From Burkholderia singularis (GTDB lineage Bacteria > Pseudomonadota > Gammaproteobacteria > Burkholderiales > Burkholderiaceae), in contig NZ_FXAN01000046.1 in the NCBI RefSeq assembly GCF_900176645.1, positions 1 through 64,000 on the forward strand: DNA of 64,000 nucleotides. The letters are read 5' to 3'. Below the pieces are notes generated by a model. It did no database searches. It was not told where the DNA came from and saw only the letters and a list, made by a program, of their open reading frames with translations. The position numbers were made by a program, and so were the translations under genes. Shown here in pieces: positions 53,133 through 62,188 of this stretch (positions within the stretch are counted from its first letter, which is position 1; each line of letters begins with the position of its first letter).

Positions 53133-53975
53133 ATGAGCTACAAAAGCCTGGTTGTACATCTCGACACCAGCGAACGCGCGCCCTTGCGGCTCGATCTCGC
53201 ATTGCGCATCGTCCGCCGTTTCGACGCCCATTTGACGGGCCTGTTCGCGACTTTCACGCCCGATCCCGGCTCGTTCTACGTGATGGCCGGTTCGGCCGAG
53301 TACTTCGCCGAACACGCGCGCCTGCGCAACGAGCAGCGCGGCGCGATCGAGCGGCTGTTCCATGCTGAAACACTGCGCGCTCGCGTCAGCAGCCGCTGGG
53401 TGGCGATCGGCGGGCACGCCAATCAGGCGGCACTGCCATACGTGCGCTGCGCGGATCTGACGATCATCGGCCAAAGCAACCCGGACGATCCCGAGACCTT
53501 TATCGACGAGCACTTCCCCGAGCGGTTGGTGCTGGCTGCGGGCAAGCCGGTGCTGGTCATTCCGCGCACGGGCTCGTTTCCGATTGTCGGCGAACGTGTG
53601 CTCGTCGCGTGGGACGGCAGCCGCGAGGCGACGCGCGCCGCGCACGATGCGCTGCCGTTTCTCGCGCGCGCCAAGCGCACGCTGATCGCGACGGTGGCTG
53701 ACGAAGCGCGCAGCGAGCCGTTCGGCAAACGCATACCCGGCGCGGACGCGGCGCTCATGCTTGCACGCCATGCACCGGACGTGGATGTGGTCGACATTGC
53801 CGGCGGCCCCGGCGCATCGGTTGGCGACGCGCTGCTGTCGCGCGCGTATGAATCCGGCGCAGACTTGATGGTCATGGGCGCATATGGTCACGCGCGCTGG
53901 CGCGAACTGTTGATGGGCGGCACGACCCGCACAGTGCTCGCGTCGATGACGCTTCCCGTGCTGATGTCGCATTGA
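53133..53975 (+). CDS. Tandem universal stress protein
   Basis: 280 aa with two UspA domains. The C-terminal domain keeps the ATP-binding loop (VMGAYGHARWRELLMGGTT, G-x2-G-x9-G-T); the N-terminal domain is degenerate. RBS CGGAG. UspA tandem proteins are induced by anoxia and stationary phase and bind ATP. First gene of an FNR-boxed operon with ackA and a second UspA protein. Confidence 0.9.
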   Translation: MSYKSLVVHLDTSERAPLRLDLALRIVRRFDAHLTGLFATFTPDPGSFYVMAGSAEYFAEHARLRNEQRGAIERLFHAETLRARVSSRWVAIGGHANQAALPYVRCADLTIIGQSNPDDPETFIDEHFPERLVLAAGKPVLVIPRTGSFPIVGERVLVAWDGSREATRAAHDALPFLARAKRTLIATVADEARSEPFGKRIPGADAALMLARHAPDVDVVDIAGGPGASVGDALLSRAYESGADLMVMGAYGHARWRELLMGGTTRTVLASMTLPVLMSH

Positions 53976-53983
53976 GCACGGCG

Positions 53984-55213
53984 ATGCGGATCCGCACCCT
54001 GCTCGTGCTGAATGCCGGCTCATCGAGCATCAAGTTCGCGCTGTACGCGTACCCGCCGCACGGCGATCCGGCCCGCCAGCCGCTGCACGAGGGCGAGGTG
54101 CAAGACATCGGCGGCCACGCATCGCTGCGCGTCGACAGCGAACCGCCCCGCATGCTCACGGCGGCCGCCGGCGATCCGTATCAGGCCGCACTTGCGCCGA
54201 TCATCGCGTGGCTCGACGAACGGCTGCCCAATCTGGACGTGGCTGCCGTCGCGCATCGCGTCGTGCACGGCGGCGCGCACTACGTCGCGCCGGTCATCGC
54301 CGACGACGCGACGATCGGCGCGCTACGCAAATTGATTCCGCTCGCCCCGTTGCACCAGCCGCACAATCTCGACGCAATCGACGCCTTGCAACGCGTGCTG
54401 CCTGGCGTGCCGCAAGTTGCCGTGTTCGATACGGCCTTTCATCACACGCTGCCGCGCGTCGAACAATTGTTGCCGCTCCCTCACGCATGGTTCGACAAAG
54501 GCGTGCGGCGCTATGGCTTTCATGGATTGTCCTACGAATACCTGACGGTCGCGCTCGACGAAGCCTTCGGAACGCGTGCGCGTGGCCGCGTGATCGCCGC
54601 GCATCTCGGCAGCGGCGCAAGCCTGTGCGCATTGCGCGAATTGCGCAGCGTCGCCACCACGATGGGCTTCTCCGCGCTCGACGGCTTGATGATGGGCACC
54701 CGCTGCGGTTCGCTCGATCCCGGCGCGGTGCTGCACTTGCTCGATGTCGAACAGCTGTCGCATCGCGCGCTCGGCCAGTTGCTCTATCACGACGCGGGGC
54801 TCAAGGGGCTATCCGGCTTGTCCGCCGATCCGCGCGTGCTGCTCGCGCACGAAACCGACGACGTTCGCGCGCGCGACGCGCTCGCGCTGTACGTGCATCG
54901 CATCGTTCGCGAAATCGGCGCGCTCGCGGCCGTGCTCGGCGGCCTCGACATGCTGGTGTTCACCGCCGGCGTCGGCGAGCATTGCGCGCCCGTGCGCGAG
55001 CGGGTATGCGCGGCGCTTGGTTGGCTCGGCATCGCACTCGATCCCGCGGCCAATGCAGCGAATGCACATGTCGTCTCGCGCGACGGCAGCGCCGTGACAA
55101 TCGTTGTCGAGCCGACCGACGAAGCCTGGATTGCCGCGCGCAACGCATTGCGGTTACTACGCCGCGCAGCGGGCGCTGTCACGCGAACGACTTCTGAACA
55201 GGAACTGCCATGA
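53984..55213 (+). CDS. ackA: Acetate kinase
   Basis: 409 aa, ASKHA-fold phosphotransferase. Start at ATG 53984 (the frame extends to a TTG 12 bp earlier). Motifs: LLVLNAGSSSIKFALY, VFDTAFHHTLP, RYGFHGLSYEYL, HLGSGASLCAL, MMGTRCGSLDPG and FTAGVGEH. Converts acetyl phosphate and ADP to acetate and ATP, or the reverse. Sits between two stress-protein genes; the phosphotransacylase is separate at 58447. Suits fermentative ATP gain under anoxia. Confidence 0.95.
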   Translation: MRIRTLLVLNAGSSSIKFALYAYPPHGDPARQPLHEGEVQDIGGHASLRVDSEPPRMLTAAAGDPYQAALAPIIAWLDERLPNLDVAAVAHRVVHGGAHYVAPVIADDATIGALRKLIPLAPLHQPHNLDAIDALQRVLPGVPQVAVFDTAFHHTLPRVEQLLPLPHAWFDKGVRRYGFHGLSYEYLTVALDEAFGTRARGRVIAAHLGSGASLCALRELRSVATTMGFSALDGLMMGTRCGSLDPGAVLHLLDVEQLSHRALGQLLYHDAGLKGLSGLSADPRVLLAHETDDVRARDALALYVHRIVREIGALAAVLGGLDMLVFTAGVGEHCAPVRERVCAALGWLGIALDPAANAANAHVVSRDGSAVTIVVEPTDEAWIAARNALRLLRRAAGAVTRTTSEQELP

Positions 55214-56043
55214 GCTACAAAACCTTGCTTGTTCATTTGGACAATGGCCGACACTGCGCGAGACGCGCCGCGTTCGCGCTCGAACTCGCCCAGCGTTTCG
55301 ACGCGCATCTGATCGGCTTGTATGCGGCGGGCAACAACCCGTTCGAGCTGCTGTATCGCCCCGACAAGGCGCCGCTTGCCGAGGATCAACGACAACGCGC
55401 GGCCCGGCGAGACGAGGCCAAGCACGCATTCCTGGCGGCGGCCGAACGCGCCGGCCGCAGCGTCGAATGGCACGCGCCTGTCGGGCCTATTACCGAAGTC
55501 GCACCGCTGCACGCCAGGCATGCCGACTTGCTGGTGCTCGGCCAGCCCGCCCCGGACGATCGCGCAGCCGACACCGCCCCGCACCATTTTGCAGCCGACA
55601 TGCTGATGGCGAGCGGCCGCCCCGCGATCGTGCTGCCACACGCTGCCGTGCATGCCAATTGCGGAGAAAACGTGCTGATCGGCTGGGACGGCAGCCGCGA
55701 AGCGAGCCGTGCCGTCACCGATGCGCTGCCGCTGCTGATACACGCCCGTTTCGTTACGGTCGAGACAGTGCGGCCAGGCAGGCGGCACGAGCCCGAAGCC
55801 GCGCCTGCCGGCATCGATGTCTCGGCATACCTTGCGCATCACGGCATTCGCGCGTCGTTCTCGACAACGCCATGCGATGCGGGCGGCGTCGGCGCGACGC
55901 TGCTCAATCGCGTAAGCGATTTGCATGCCGATTTGCTTGTAGCCGGCGCCTACGGCCATGCGCGTATATACGAACGCGTACTCGGAGGCGCAACGCATAC
56001 GATGCTTGAAACGATGACAGTACCGGTGCTGATGTCGCACTGA
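55210..56043 (+). CDS. Tandem universal stress protein
   Basis: 277 aa, paralogue of the protein at 53133, sharing the start MSYKxLxVHLD and the loop VAGAYGHARIYERVLGGAT. ATG overlaps the ackA stop (ATGA), so the three genes form one transcript. Probably ATP-binding stress/hypoxia protein. Confidence 0.9.
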   Translation: MSYKTLLVHLDNGRHCARRAAFALELAQRFDAHLIGLYAAGNNPFELLYRPDKAPLAEDQRQRAARRDEAKHAFLAAAERAGRSVEWHAPVGPITEVAPLHARHADLLVLGQPAPDDRAADTAPHHFAADMLMASGRPAIVLPHAAVHANCGENVLIGWDGSREASRAVTDALPLLIHARFVTVETVRPGRRHEPEAAPAGIDVSAYLAHHGIRASFSTTPCDAGGVGATLLNRVSDLHADLLVAGAYGHARIYERVLGGATHTMLETMTVPVLMSH

Positions 56044-56245
56044 TAACGGTGACAAGGGCGTGCGTTTGGCGGACGAACCGCCTGCGCCCGCCGCGCCGCC
56101 ATGCAAATCGAAAACGGGCGTCATCACGTTGACGCGAACATGCATAAAACGCCTCGCGGCCGCTCCGGATCCATCGCGCCATCCAGCATAGGCAGCACCG
56201 GGCAGCGGCACGCGCGAACATCGAATCAGCGCGACCCCGTGTGCG

Positions 56246-56731
56246 CTACCGCCGCGATGGTTTCTCGTCTGACGATTCACGCACCGATTCGCGCACCATC
56301 AGCACTGGGCGGTCGACCATCCGCAACACCGATTCGGCAACGCTGCCGACCCACATGCGCGCCATCCCGCGCCGCCCGTGCGTTCCCATGACAATCAGAT
56401 CGGCTTCGTATTGCGCCGCTGTCCGCGTCAGTACCTCGGGCACGCTGTCGCCGTCCGCGTCGATCGCGCGCACCGCGCCGCACACACTACGCTGCTGAAA
56501 CGCCAGCTTCGCCGCTTCGAGCGCCGCTGTCGCGGCCGCAACGGCGAGTGCGTCCTCGCGCGTCGGTTCGTCGACGAAACCGCTACCGACATCGACAAGC
56601 CGCGGCGCGCGCTCGACGACGCACGCAGCCATCACCGAGCCGCCCGACGCCGCAGCGATACGCACCGCTTCTTCCAACGCGAGGCTGGCGCAACGGCTGC
56701 CATCGAATGCTACAAAAATCCGCTGGTACAT
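56246..56731 (-). CDS. Single-domain universal stress protein
   Basis: 161 aa from the ATG at 56731 behind GGGGGAG (MYQRIFVAFDGSRCASLAL). Complete ATP loop VMGTHGRRGMARMWVGSVAESV and C-terminal RPVLMVRE. Separate transcript with its own FNR-type box at 56814. Confidence 0.92.
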   Translation of the reverse strand: MYQRIFVAFDGSRCASLALEEAVRIAAASGGSVMAACVVERAPRLVDVGSGFVDEPTREDALAVAAATAALEAAKLAFQQRSVCGAVRAIDADGDSVPEVLTRTAAQYEADLIVMGTHGRRGMARMWVGSVAESVLRMVDRPVLMVRESVRESSDEKPSRR

Positions 56732-57310
56732 CTCTCCTCCCCCGATCATCGATTCGTTCACAGCAGCCGCGGCATCATCCGCTGTCAGTCTGACGCTGCC
56801 ACACCATGACAGCTTGACGTCAATCAATTGCACGTGGCTTGCGGCATACGCAAACGACGCATCGCCCGATACGCCGGCGCAACGTTATTTGGAGAAATGT
56901 CTCAACCCATGCACAATCGCATAGCAACATCGAGCGTGCGCGCCTCATGCGCGGCGCTTATACACACGCCATAAAATCGGGCGAACGGCCCGAAAACACC
57001 TCATGACTGCCAGCGCGCCCTCCCCCAACGCCGCGCCGGCGCCGTGCTCCCTGCGTCAGGCAGCGCGCTGCCGATTGCGTAGCCGATTTTCCTGCCCGGC
57101 ACGACTGCGTGTGTTGCGAACGCGCGCTGCCGCGCGAAGCCGTGTGCAAGACGCCGTTCGCGCATGCGTGCGGCCCCACGTCTACCGCTTCGTCGCGTCG
57201 CCACTTCCCGCAGCAGTCACATCGACCGCCAGCGTTGCGTGCGTCAGCCCGACATGCCCGACTGCGGCCGCGCCGCAGTGGTCAGACGTCCAGCCGCAAG
57301 GACCGCTGCC
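56732..57310. other. Divergent intergenic region between stress protein and response regulator
   Basis: About 580 bp. Contains the FNR-type box at 56814. The rest shows no supported gene; short frames here have no domain match. Confidence 0.55.
56814..56827 (-). promoter_or_regulatory. FNR/Anr-type box for the leftward universal stress protein
   Basis: TTGACGTCAATCAA, close to the consensus. A CAGACT -10 at 56787-56792 on the minus strand and a start near 56779 would give class II spacing. The leader would be ~48 nt. Confidence 0.72.
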
Positions 57311-57958
57311 ATGATCAAAGTGCTCATTGCCGACGATCACACGCTGGTTCGCGACGGCCTGCGCCACATCCTGCAAAACGCCAGCGGCTTCGAAGTGGCC
57401 GGCCAGGCGTGGGATGGCGCATCGACGATCGCGCTCGTGCGCGGCACTGACGCGCAAGTGCTCGTGCTCGATCTGTCGATGCCTGGGCGAACCGGCGTCG
57501 AACTGATCAAGCAGATCAAGGACGAAAGGCCCGCGTTGCATATTCTCGTGCTCACCATGCACGCGGAACAGCAATACGCAGTGCGCGCATTCCGAGCGGG
57601 CGCATCCGGCTATATGACGAAGGAATGCGCGAGCGCCGAACTCATCGACGCGGTGACGAAGGTTGCGGCAGGCAGGGTCTACGTGAGCCTCGCGATGGCC
57701 GAGCAACTGGCGCAGAGCCTGAACGAGCCCGCCGGCATGCTGCCGCATCAGCGCTTGTCGGATCGCGAATTCGAAGTGTTCCGGCGTATCGCCGCAGGCG
57801 AGTCGATTTCCGAGATCGCGCAAGCCCTGTGTATCAGTGCGAAAACGATCAGCACCTACAAAACCCGGATTCTCGAGAAAATGCACATGCCGCACGAAGC
57901 CGCGCTCATTCGCTACGCGATACGACATAAGCTGGTCGACGATTCGGACGAGGAATAA
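57311..57958 (+). CDS. NarL/FixJ-type response regulator, orphan
   Basis: 215 aa. Start at ATG 57311 behind AAGGA (MIKVLIADDHTLVRDGL). Receiver domain with phosphoacceptor D54 (VLVLDLSMPGR) and a lysine switch region; C-terminal LuxR helix-turn-helix (LSDREFEVFRRIAAGESISE, then AQALCISAKTISTYKTRI). No histidine kinase is within the window, so its kinase must be elsewhere. Position in the hypoxia island suggests a role in that regulon. Confidence 0.92.
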   Translation: MIKVLIADDHTLVRDGLRHILQNASGFEVAGQAWDGASTIALVRGTDAQVLVLDLSMPGRTGVELIKQIKDERPALHILVLTMHAEQQYAVRAFRAGASGYMTKECASAELIDAVTKVAAGRVYVSLAMAEQLAQSLNEPAGMLPHQRLSDREFEVFRRIAAGESISEIAQALCISAKTISTYKTRILEKMHMPHEAALIRYAIRHKLVDDSDEE

Positions 57959-58035
57959 CTCGACGACAGCAACTTGCACGGGCGGTGCGTGCAAACACAA
58001 TCGCATCCATCCAACGCCCACGGCGCTCGGCACGC

Positions 58036-58164
58036 GAAAAGCGGAGTATGCAGCGGATAAATGCCAAGATCACCGCTCTCGCCCGGTACGGCGACCAGGC
58101 GTGCGTCACCCGCATAGCGCACCTGTTCGATGCTGAGGACATCGATTCGCAACGGTAAGGACAT
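58036..58164 (-). pseudogene. Remnant of an F-type ATP synthase epsilon subunit
   Basis: The frame from the ATG at 58164 reads MSLPLRIDVLSIEQVRYAGD, then VAVPGESGDLGIYPLHTPLF, which is the N-terminal beta-barrel motif (x-V-P-G-E-x-G-x-L-G-I-x-P-x-H-T-P-L) of AtpC. After ~43 residues the match stops and the rest of the frame is unrelated and overlaps the response-regulator gene. No other ATPase gene is nearby. It is probably what remains of a second ATPase operon. Confidence 0.65.
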
Positions 58165-58319
58165 CACGTCCACCAGCGAGTCGGCAAGGTGCCTGCAACG
58201 CCCCGCCCAATTGCGTTTTCCCTGCCATTTCCCGCGCCGCTCGAAACAGCGCTTCATAAACCCGACACGCGGGCGGCCCCGCCCGCCGCGTCATATCCCC
58301 CCGGTTTGCCGCTTTTCTC

Positions 58320-58352
58320 CGGATAGCCGTGCGCATGAATCCAGGCTATCCG
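58320..58352. promoter_or_regulatory. Inverted repeat upstream of the phosphotransacylase
   Basis: Perfect 9-bp arms, 15-bp spacer, 18 bp upstream of the FNR-type box. Could bind a second activator, for instance the NarL-type regulator, but no second copy was found to support this. Confidence 0.45.
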
Positions 58353-58369
58353 CACGCAAGCCGCGGCAT

Positions 58370-58383
58370 TTGATTCAAATCAC
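58370..58383 (+). promoter_or_regulatory. FNR/Anr-type class II promoter of the phosphotransacylase
   Basis: TTGATTCAAATCAC, one base from the consensus. GACAAT at 58405-58410 as -10 gives a start near 58418, 41.5 bp from the box centre. Leader ~29 nt to the ATG. Confidence 0.75.
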
Positions 58384-58446
58384 ACGGCACGCGGGGAATT
58401 TGCCGACAATCGACTCACTGTCCTGCATAGCCCCAGAGGAAACGCC

Positions 58447-59409
58447 ATGCACATTCCGTCGCAGTCCACGCGGCCCGCAGCAACCGTCCATCGCAAATAT
58501 GATGCGTTGATCGCCCGCTGCCAGGCACACCTGGCCGCGACTGTCGCCGTCGCGCATCCGTGCGATGAAACGTCGCTGCGCGCCGCGATCGACGCGGCCC
58601 GCGCCGGCCTCATCGAACCCGTACTGATTGGACCGGCCGCACGCATCGACACGCTGGCGGCCACGCTCGGCATCGATCTGTCGCGTTACCGGCGTGTCGA
58701 CGCGCCGCATAGTCACGCTGCAGCAGCGCTTGCCGTCGAGCTGGTCCGCTCGGGCGACGCGCAAGCGCTGATGAAAGGCAGCTTGCATACGGACGAGTTG
58801 CTCGCCGCCGTCGTTTCGCCCGATTCGGGTCTTCGTACCGGACGCAGGCTGAGCCATGTGTTCGTCATGGACGTGCCGACCTACCCCAAACCCCTCTTCA
58901 TCACCGACGCGGCGGTCAACATCCGTCCCACGCTGGAACACAAGGCGGAAATTGTCCAAAATGCGATCGACCTTGCGCATACGCTCGGCGTCGACACGCC
59001 GAAAGTCGCGATCCTGTCGGCAGTGGAAACCGTTACGTCGAAACTGCCGTCGACGCTCGACGCCGCGGCGCTCTGCAAGATGGCCGAACGCGGCCAGATC
59101 ACCGGCGCGCAGTTGGATGGCCCGCTCGCGTTCGACAATGCGATCAATCCGGAGGCCGCTCGCATCAAGCATCTCGGCTCGAACGTCGCCGGTCATGCCG
59201 ACATCCTGCTCACGCCCGATCTCGAAGCCGGCAACATGCTCGCGAAAGAACTGACGTTTCTCGCGAACGCCGACGCGGCGGGCGTCGTGCTCGGCGCGCG
59301 CGTGCCGATCATTCTCACCAGCCGCGCCGACAGCGAGCGCACGCGTCTGGCAAGCTGCGCGGTGGCCGCGCTGGTCGCGCATGCATCGAATGCGCGCGCC
59401 GGGGCATGA
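58447..59409 (+). CDS. Phosphate acetyl/butyryltransferase
   Basis: 320 aa PTA_PTB-family protein, RBS AGAGGAAA. Text: DAARAGLIEPVLIGPAARID, ALMKGSLHTDELLAAV, ITDAAVNIRPTLEHKAEIVQ, ITGAQLDGPLAFDNAIN and LGARVPIILTSRADS. The length and text fit the Ptb/short-Pta type rather than the long Pta of enterobacteria. Converts acyl-CoA to acyl phosphate for acetate kinase. Own FNR-type promoter. Confidence 0.9.
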   Translation: MHIPSQSTRPAATVHRKYDALIARCQAHLAATVAVAHPCDETSLRAAIDAARAGLIEPVLIGPAARIDTLAATLGIDLSRYRRVDAPHSHAAAALAVELVRSGDAQALMKGSLHTDELLAAVVSPDSGLRTGRRLSHVFVMDVPTYPKPLFITDAAVNIRPTLEHKAEIVQNAIDLAHTLGVDTPKVAILSAVETVTSKLPSTLDAAALCKMAERGQITGAQLDGPLAFDNAINPEAARIKHLGSNVAGHADILLTPDLEAGNMLAKELTFLANADAAGVVLGARVPIILTSRADSERTRLASCAVAALVAHASNARAGA

Positions 59410-59485
59410 GCGGCACTCGCGGCCTCCTGCGGCCGGAGGAAACCGCGCACGCGCGAGCGGCCGTGGCGCGCGTCCCCTGCAATCG

Positions 59486-59950
59486 CTATGACGCCGCCTC
59501 GGCGTTGAGCGGATCGTCGCACGCGTCCCTGACATCGACCGTTACGGGAATACCGCGGCGTACACTTTCGGTCACCGTGCAAAACGCCTCGAACTGAGCA
59601 AGCGCGCGCGTTGCATGGTGGAGCGCCGGCCAGCGCGCGCCCACACGCAATCGGACCGCCATCCCGGCGACGCGCAGCCGTCCCGCCGTGTCGCGGTTCA
59701 GATCGACGTCCACGCGCGCCGTAACCGGATACGGATCGTTACGGTATTGCTGCAGTGCATAGAGCAAACTGGCGGCAAGACAGTTCGCGACGCCCGCCGC
59801 CAGCAATCGGACGGGATTCGGTGCGCCGCCGTCGCCGAGCGGCGGCATCTCGTCGGTCAGAACCGGCGGTGCATCAATGCCGGGAAAATCGACCCGAAAC
59901 CGGAAATGTTCGAGCTGCACCACTTCCACGACAATCGGTTTGTCGTCCAT
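59486..59950 (-). CDS. OsmC-family protein
   Basis: 154 aa from the ATG at 59950 behind AAAGGAG. The two reactive cysteines are in AAGVANCLAASLLYALQQYR and FEAFCTVTESVRRG, the OsmC/Ohr signature. Reduces organic hydroperoxides in the known families. Convergent with the phosphotransacylase. Confidence 0.87.
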   Translation of the reverse strand: MDDKPIVVEVVQLEHFRFRVDFPGIDAPPVLTDEMPPLGDGGAPNPVRLLAAGVANCLAASLLYALQQYRNDPYPVTARVDVDLNRDTAGRLRVAGMAVRLRVGARWPALHHATRALAQFEAFCTVTESVRRGIPVTVDVRDACDDPLNAEAAS

Positions 59951-60305
59951 ACGTGCTCCTTTGTCGCGTCGATCCCATGCATCCGCAGCCCGGCACGCTC
60001 GACACCGATGAGTGTTCCTTAACGATGTTCGCGGGAGTGCGCGCAGCGACGGTAGCAGGCCGCGCCAACAGCCGCTCGAATTCAATCAGCCGGCGGCATT
60101 GCGCACACCGGCCGTATTGACCGCGACCGATCGGTGCGCAGGCCGGCCGCGCGCTTGCTGCACCTGCCCGCTCTGCATGGGCGCACACATACCGATAGCG
60201 TCGCCTTTGCGCTCTGCCGCCGAGTCGCAATGCGCGGCAACTGCAAACCAGCGCGCGCGACGGTATTCACGATAACCCGGCGGCGGCCGCCGGACTTGAT
60301 CCACG
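59951..60305. other. Intergenic region
   Basis: About 355 bp with no supported gene. A partial FNR-like site (TTGATCCACGTCAG) spans its right edge, but the half sites are imperfect. Confidence 0.45.
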
Positions 60306-60761
60306 TCAGCGGCTGAAAGACTCGCCCACCATGCGCAGCCGGCGCCACAACGTGCGCACCACAGCCGCCATCGCGATCGCGCTCAGCGTCACTGCCGAGA
60401 CCAGCACGAACACATAGCCGACGAGTTGCTCGAACTCTCGCAGCCGGCCGGCTTGCACTGCATCCTTGTAGCCGCGCTCGTCGGCGGCCTCGTTCCCGAT
60501 CGCGCCGCGATACAGGAAAAACGCCCGGCATACTCCGTCTTCCGGCTGGGCCGCGATCAACAGCGAGCCGGGCGGCATGTCGCGTACCGCTTGGCAATGC
60601 GGCGAGCGCATGCCTGCGATGACGGCCGCGTCGATCGGTTGATCGTAAGCCGCACCCAGCCACGTCACGGCAGCGGCAAGCGCGGCGCTCGCAACGAGCG
60701 CTCCCGCGACCCGCCTCCATGCGGAATAACGGTCGTTCGAGCCTGACATGATGTTCGTCAT
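60306..60761 (-). CDS. Small membrane protein, unknown
   Basis: 151 aa. Two hydrophobic helices (VAGALVASAALAAAVTWLGA and VGYVFVLVSAVTLSAIAMAA) flank a ~75-residue segment with two cysteines and text such as MPPGSLLIAAQPEDGVCRAF. No family recognised. Leftward, upstream of osmC and possibly co-transcribed. Confidence 0.6.
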   Translation of the reverse strand: MTNIMSGSNDRYSAWRRVAGALVASAALAAAVTWLGAAYDQPIDAAVIAGMRSPHCQAVRDMPPGSLLIAAQPEDGVCRAFFLYRGAIGNEAADERGYKDAVQAGRLREFEQLVGYVFVLVSAVTLSAIAMAAVVRTLWRRLRMVGESFSR

Positions 60762-60851
60762 CGCCGCCTTTTTTGATTGCCCTTTCTATCGCCTCATCTC
60801 AAGCGTGCATGGTGCCGCGATGCATGCGTCGACAAAGCTCGATGCGAAGCC

Positions 60852-61841
60852 TTAGCCACGAATCGTCAAAACGGCCGCGCCCGACACGCGCCCGGCACGC
60901 AAATCGTCAAGTGCGCGATTCGCGTCGGTCAGCGCATAGGCGCTCGTCTCGATTTCAAGCGGCATTTCGGCGGCAAGCCACATGAACGCGGCGGCGTCCG
61001 CACGCGTCAGATTCGCGACCGACTCGATCCGGCGCTCCCCCCACAGCGCTGCATAAGGGAACGACGGAATGTCGGTCATGTGTATTCCGCCGCAAACGAC
61101 GATGCCGCCTTTGTCGAGCGCCCCCAATGCGGCCGGCACCAGCGCGCCGATGGGGGCGAAGATCAGCGCGGCGTCGAGCGGCTCCGGCGCGCGTTCATCG
61201 CTGCCGCCGGCCCAGACTGCCCCAAGCCGCCGCGCGAGCTGCTGTGCCGCGGCGTCGCCCGGCCGGGTGAACGCGAAAACCGTCCGGCCTTCGCGGCGCG
61301 CGACTTGCGCGACGATGTGCGCGGCCGCGCCGAAGCCGTAGAGTCCGATCCGCCGCGCCGCGCCCGCCTTGCGCAGCGTCCGGTAACCGATCAGCCCCGC
61401 GCATAGCAGCGGCGCGGCCTGCAAATCGGTATAGCGGGCCGGAATCCGCACGCAAAAACGGCTGTCGGCAACGGTGCGCTGTGCGTAACCGCCGTCGATC
61501 GTATAGCCGGTGAATGTGGGTGCATCGCACAGGTTCTCGTGGCCGTTCGAGCAATACGTGCAATGCCCGCACGTGCCGCCGAGCCATGGCACGCCGACCC
61601 GCTCGCCTATTTCGAAGCCGGACGCCCCTTCGCCCAACGCAGCGACCGTGCCGACGATCTCGTGCCCCGGAATCAGCGGCCGCTTCAACAGCGGCAATTC
61701 GCCGTCGATGACATGCAGATCGGTCCGGCACACGCCGCACGCCTGTACGTCGATCAGCAATTGGCCGGGGCCAGGCACGGGATCTGGCAGCCGTGTGTCG
61801 CACAGCCGGTTCGTCGCGCCATCGAACACCATCGCACGCAT
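60852..61841 (-). CDS. Zinc-dependent alcohol dehydrogenase
   Basis: 329 aa MDR-family enzyme; start ATG at 61841 behind AGGAG. Catalytic zinc site CGVCRTDLHVIDGEL...GHEIVG, structural zinc CGHCTYCSNGHENLC and NAD-binding LYGFGAAAHIVAQVA. Oxidises or reduces short alcohols/aldehydes; in this hypoxia island reduction of acetaldehyde or similar is plausible. An FNR-type box lies ~280 bp upstream. Confidence 0.9.
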   Translation of the reverse strand: MRAMVFDGATNRLCDTRLPDPVPGPGQLLIDVQACGVCRTDLHVIDGELPLLKRPLIPGHEIVGTVAALGEGASGFEIGERVGVPWLGGTCGHCTYCSNGHENLCDAPTFTGYTIDGGYAQRTVADSRFCVRIPARYTDLQAAPLLCAGLIGYRTLRKAGAARRIGLYGFGAAAHIVAQVARREGRTVFAFTRPGDAAAQQLARRLGAVWAGGSDERAPEPLDAALIFAPIGALVPAALGALDKGGIVVCGGIHMTDIPSFPYAALWGERRIESVANLTRADAAAFMWLAAEMPLEIETSAYALTDANRALDDLRAGRVSGAAVLTIRG

Positions 61842-62188
61842 GCTAACGCTCCTGCGCGGCACCCGGCCGCTCGCGCAAGCCGCGCCCCGAGCGCGCGCCG
61901 ATGCCTTCGGAACCACGCGCGCATTCCTCAAAACGGCAGGCTTTCGCGCCGAGCAAACACCGCGATGCCCATTTCAGGATCGACACTGTGCAAACCGTGC
62001 CGTACAACGAGGTGCGTAATCCGTCGTGACGCATCGATCGCCTCCGCTGCGAGTTGCGGCCTTGAGTCTTCAGATTAGGCGAACGGCGAACTCGTCGCCG
62101 CACCTGACGCCGCGGCGCTTGACCTGAGTCAACCCACTATTCGCCGGCGGCGGGAAATGGCCTGCGCGGCATCGCCACGTGGCGCCGA
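61842..62188. other. Intergenic region upstream of the alcohol dehydrogenase
   Basis: About 350 bp; no gene seen. Carries the FNR-type box at 62119. Confidence 0.5.
62119..62132 (-). promoter_or_regulatory. FNR/Anr-type box upstream of the alcohol dehydrogenase
   Basis: TTGACCTGAGTCAA, a symmetric match to the half-site pattern. Far (~240-280 bp) from the ATG, so a long leader or an unseen small gene would be required. Confidence 0.55.

Larger units (their letters stand above)
57959..58446. promoter_or_regulatory. Region upstream of the phosphotransacylase with an inverted repeat and FNR box
   Basis: About 490 bp holding the atpC remnant, a 9-bp inverted repeat at 58320-58352 (CGGATAGCC / GGCTATCCG) and the FNR-type box at 58370. 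Confidence 0.6.

Noticed and set aside
60296-60309. TTGATCCACGTCAG as an FNR box for the OsmC gene
   Set aside because: Imperfect right half and ~350 bp from the start, partly inside the neighbouring gene.
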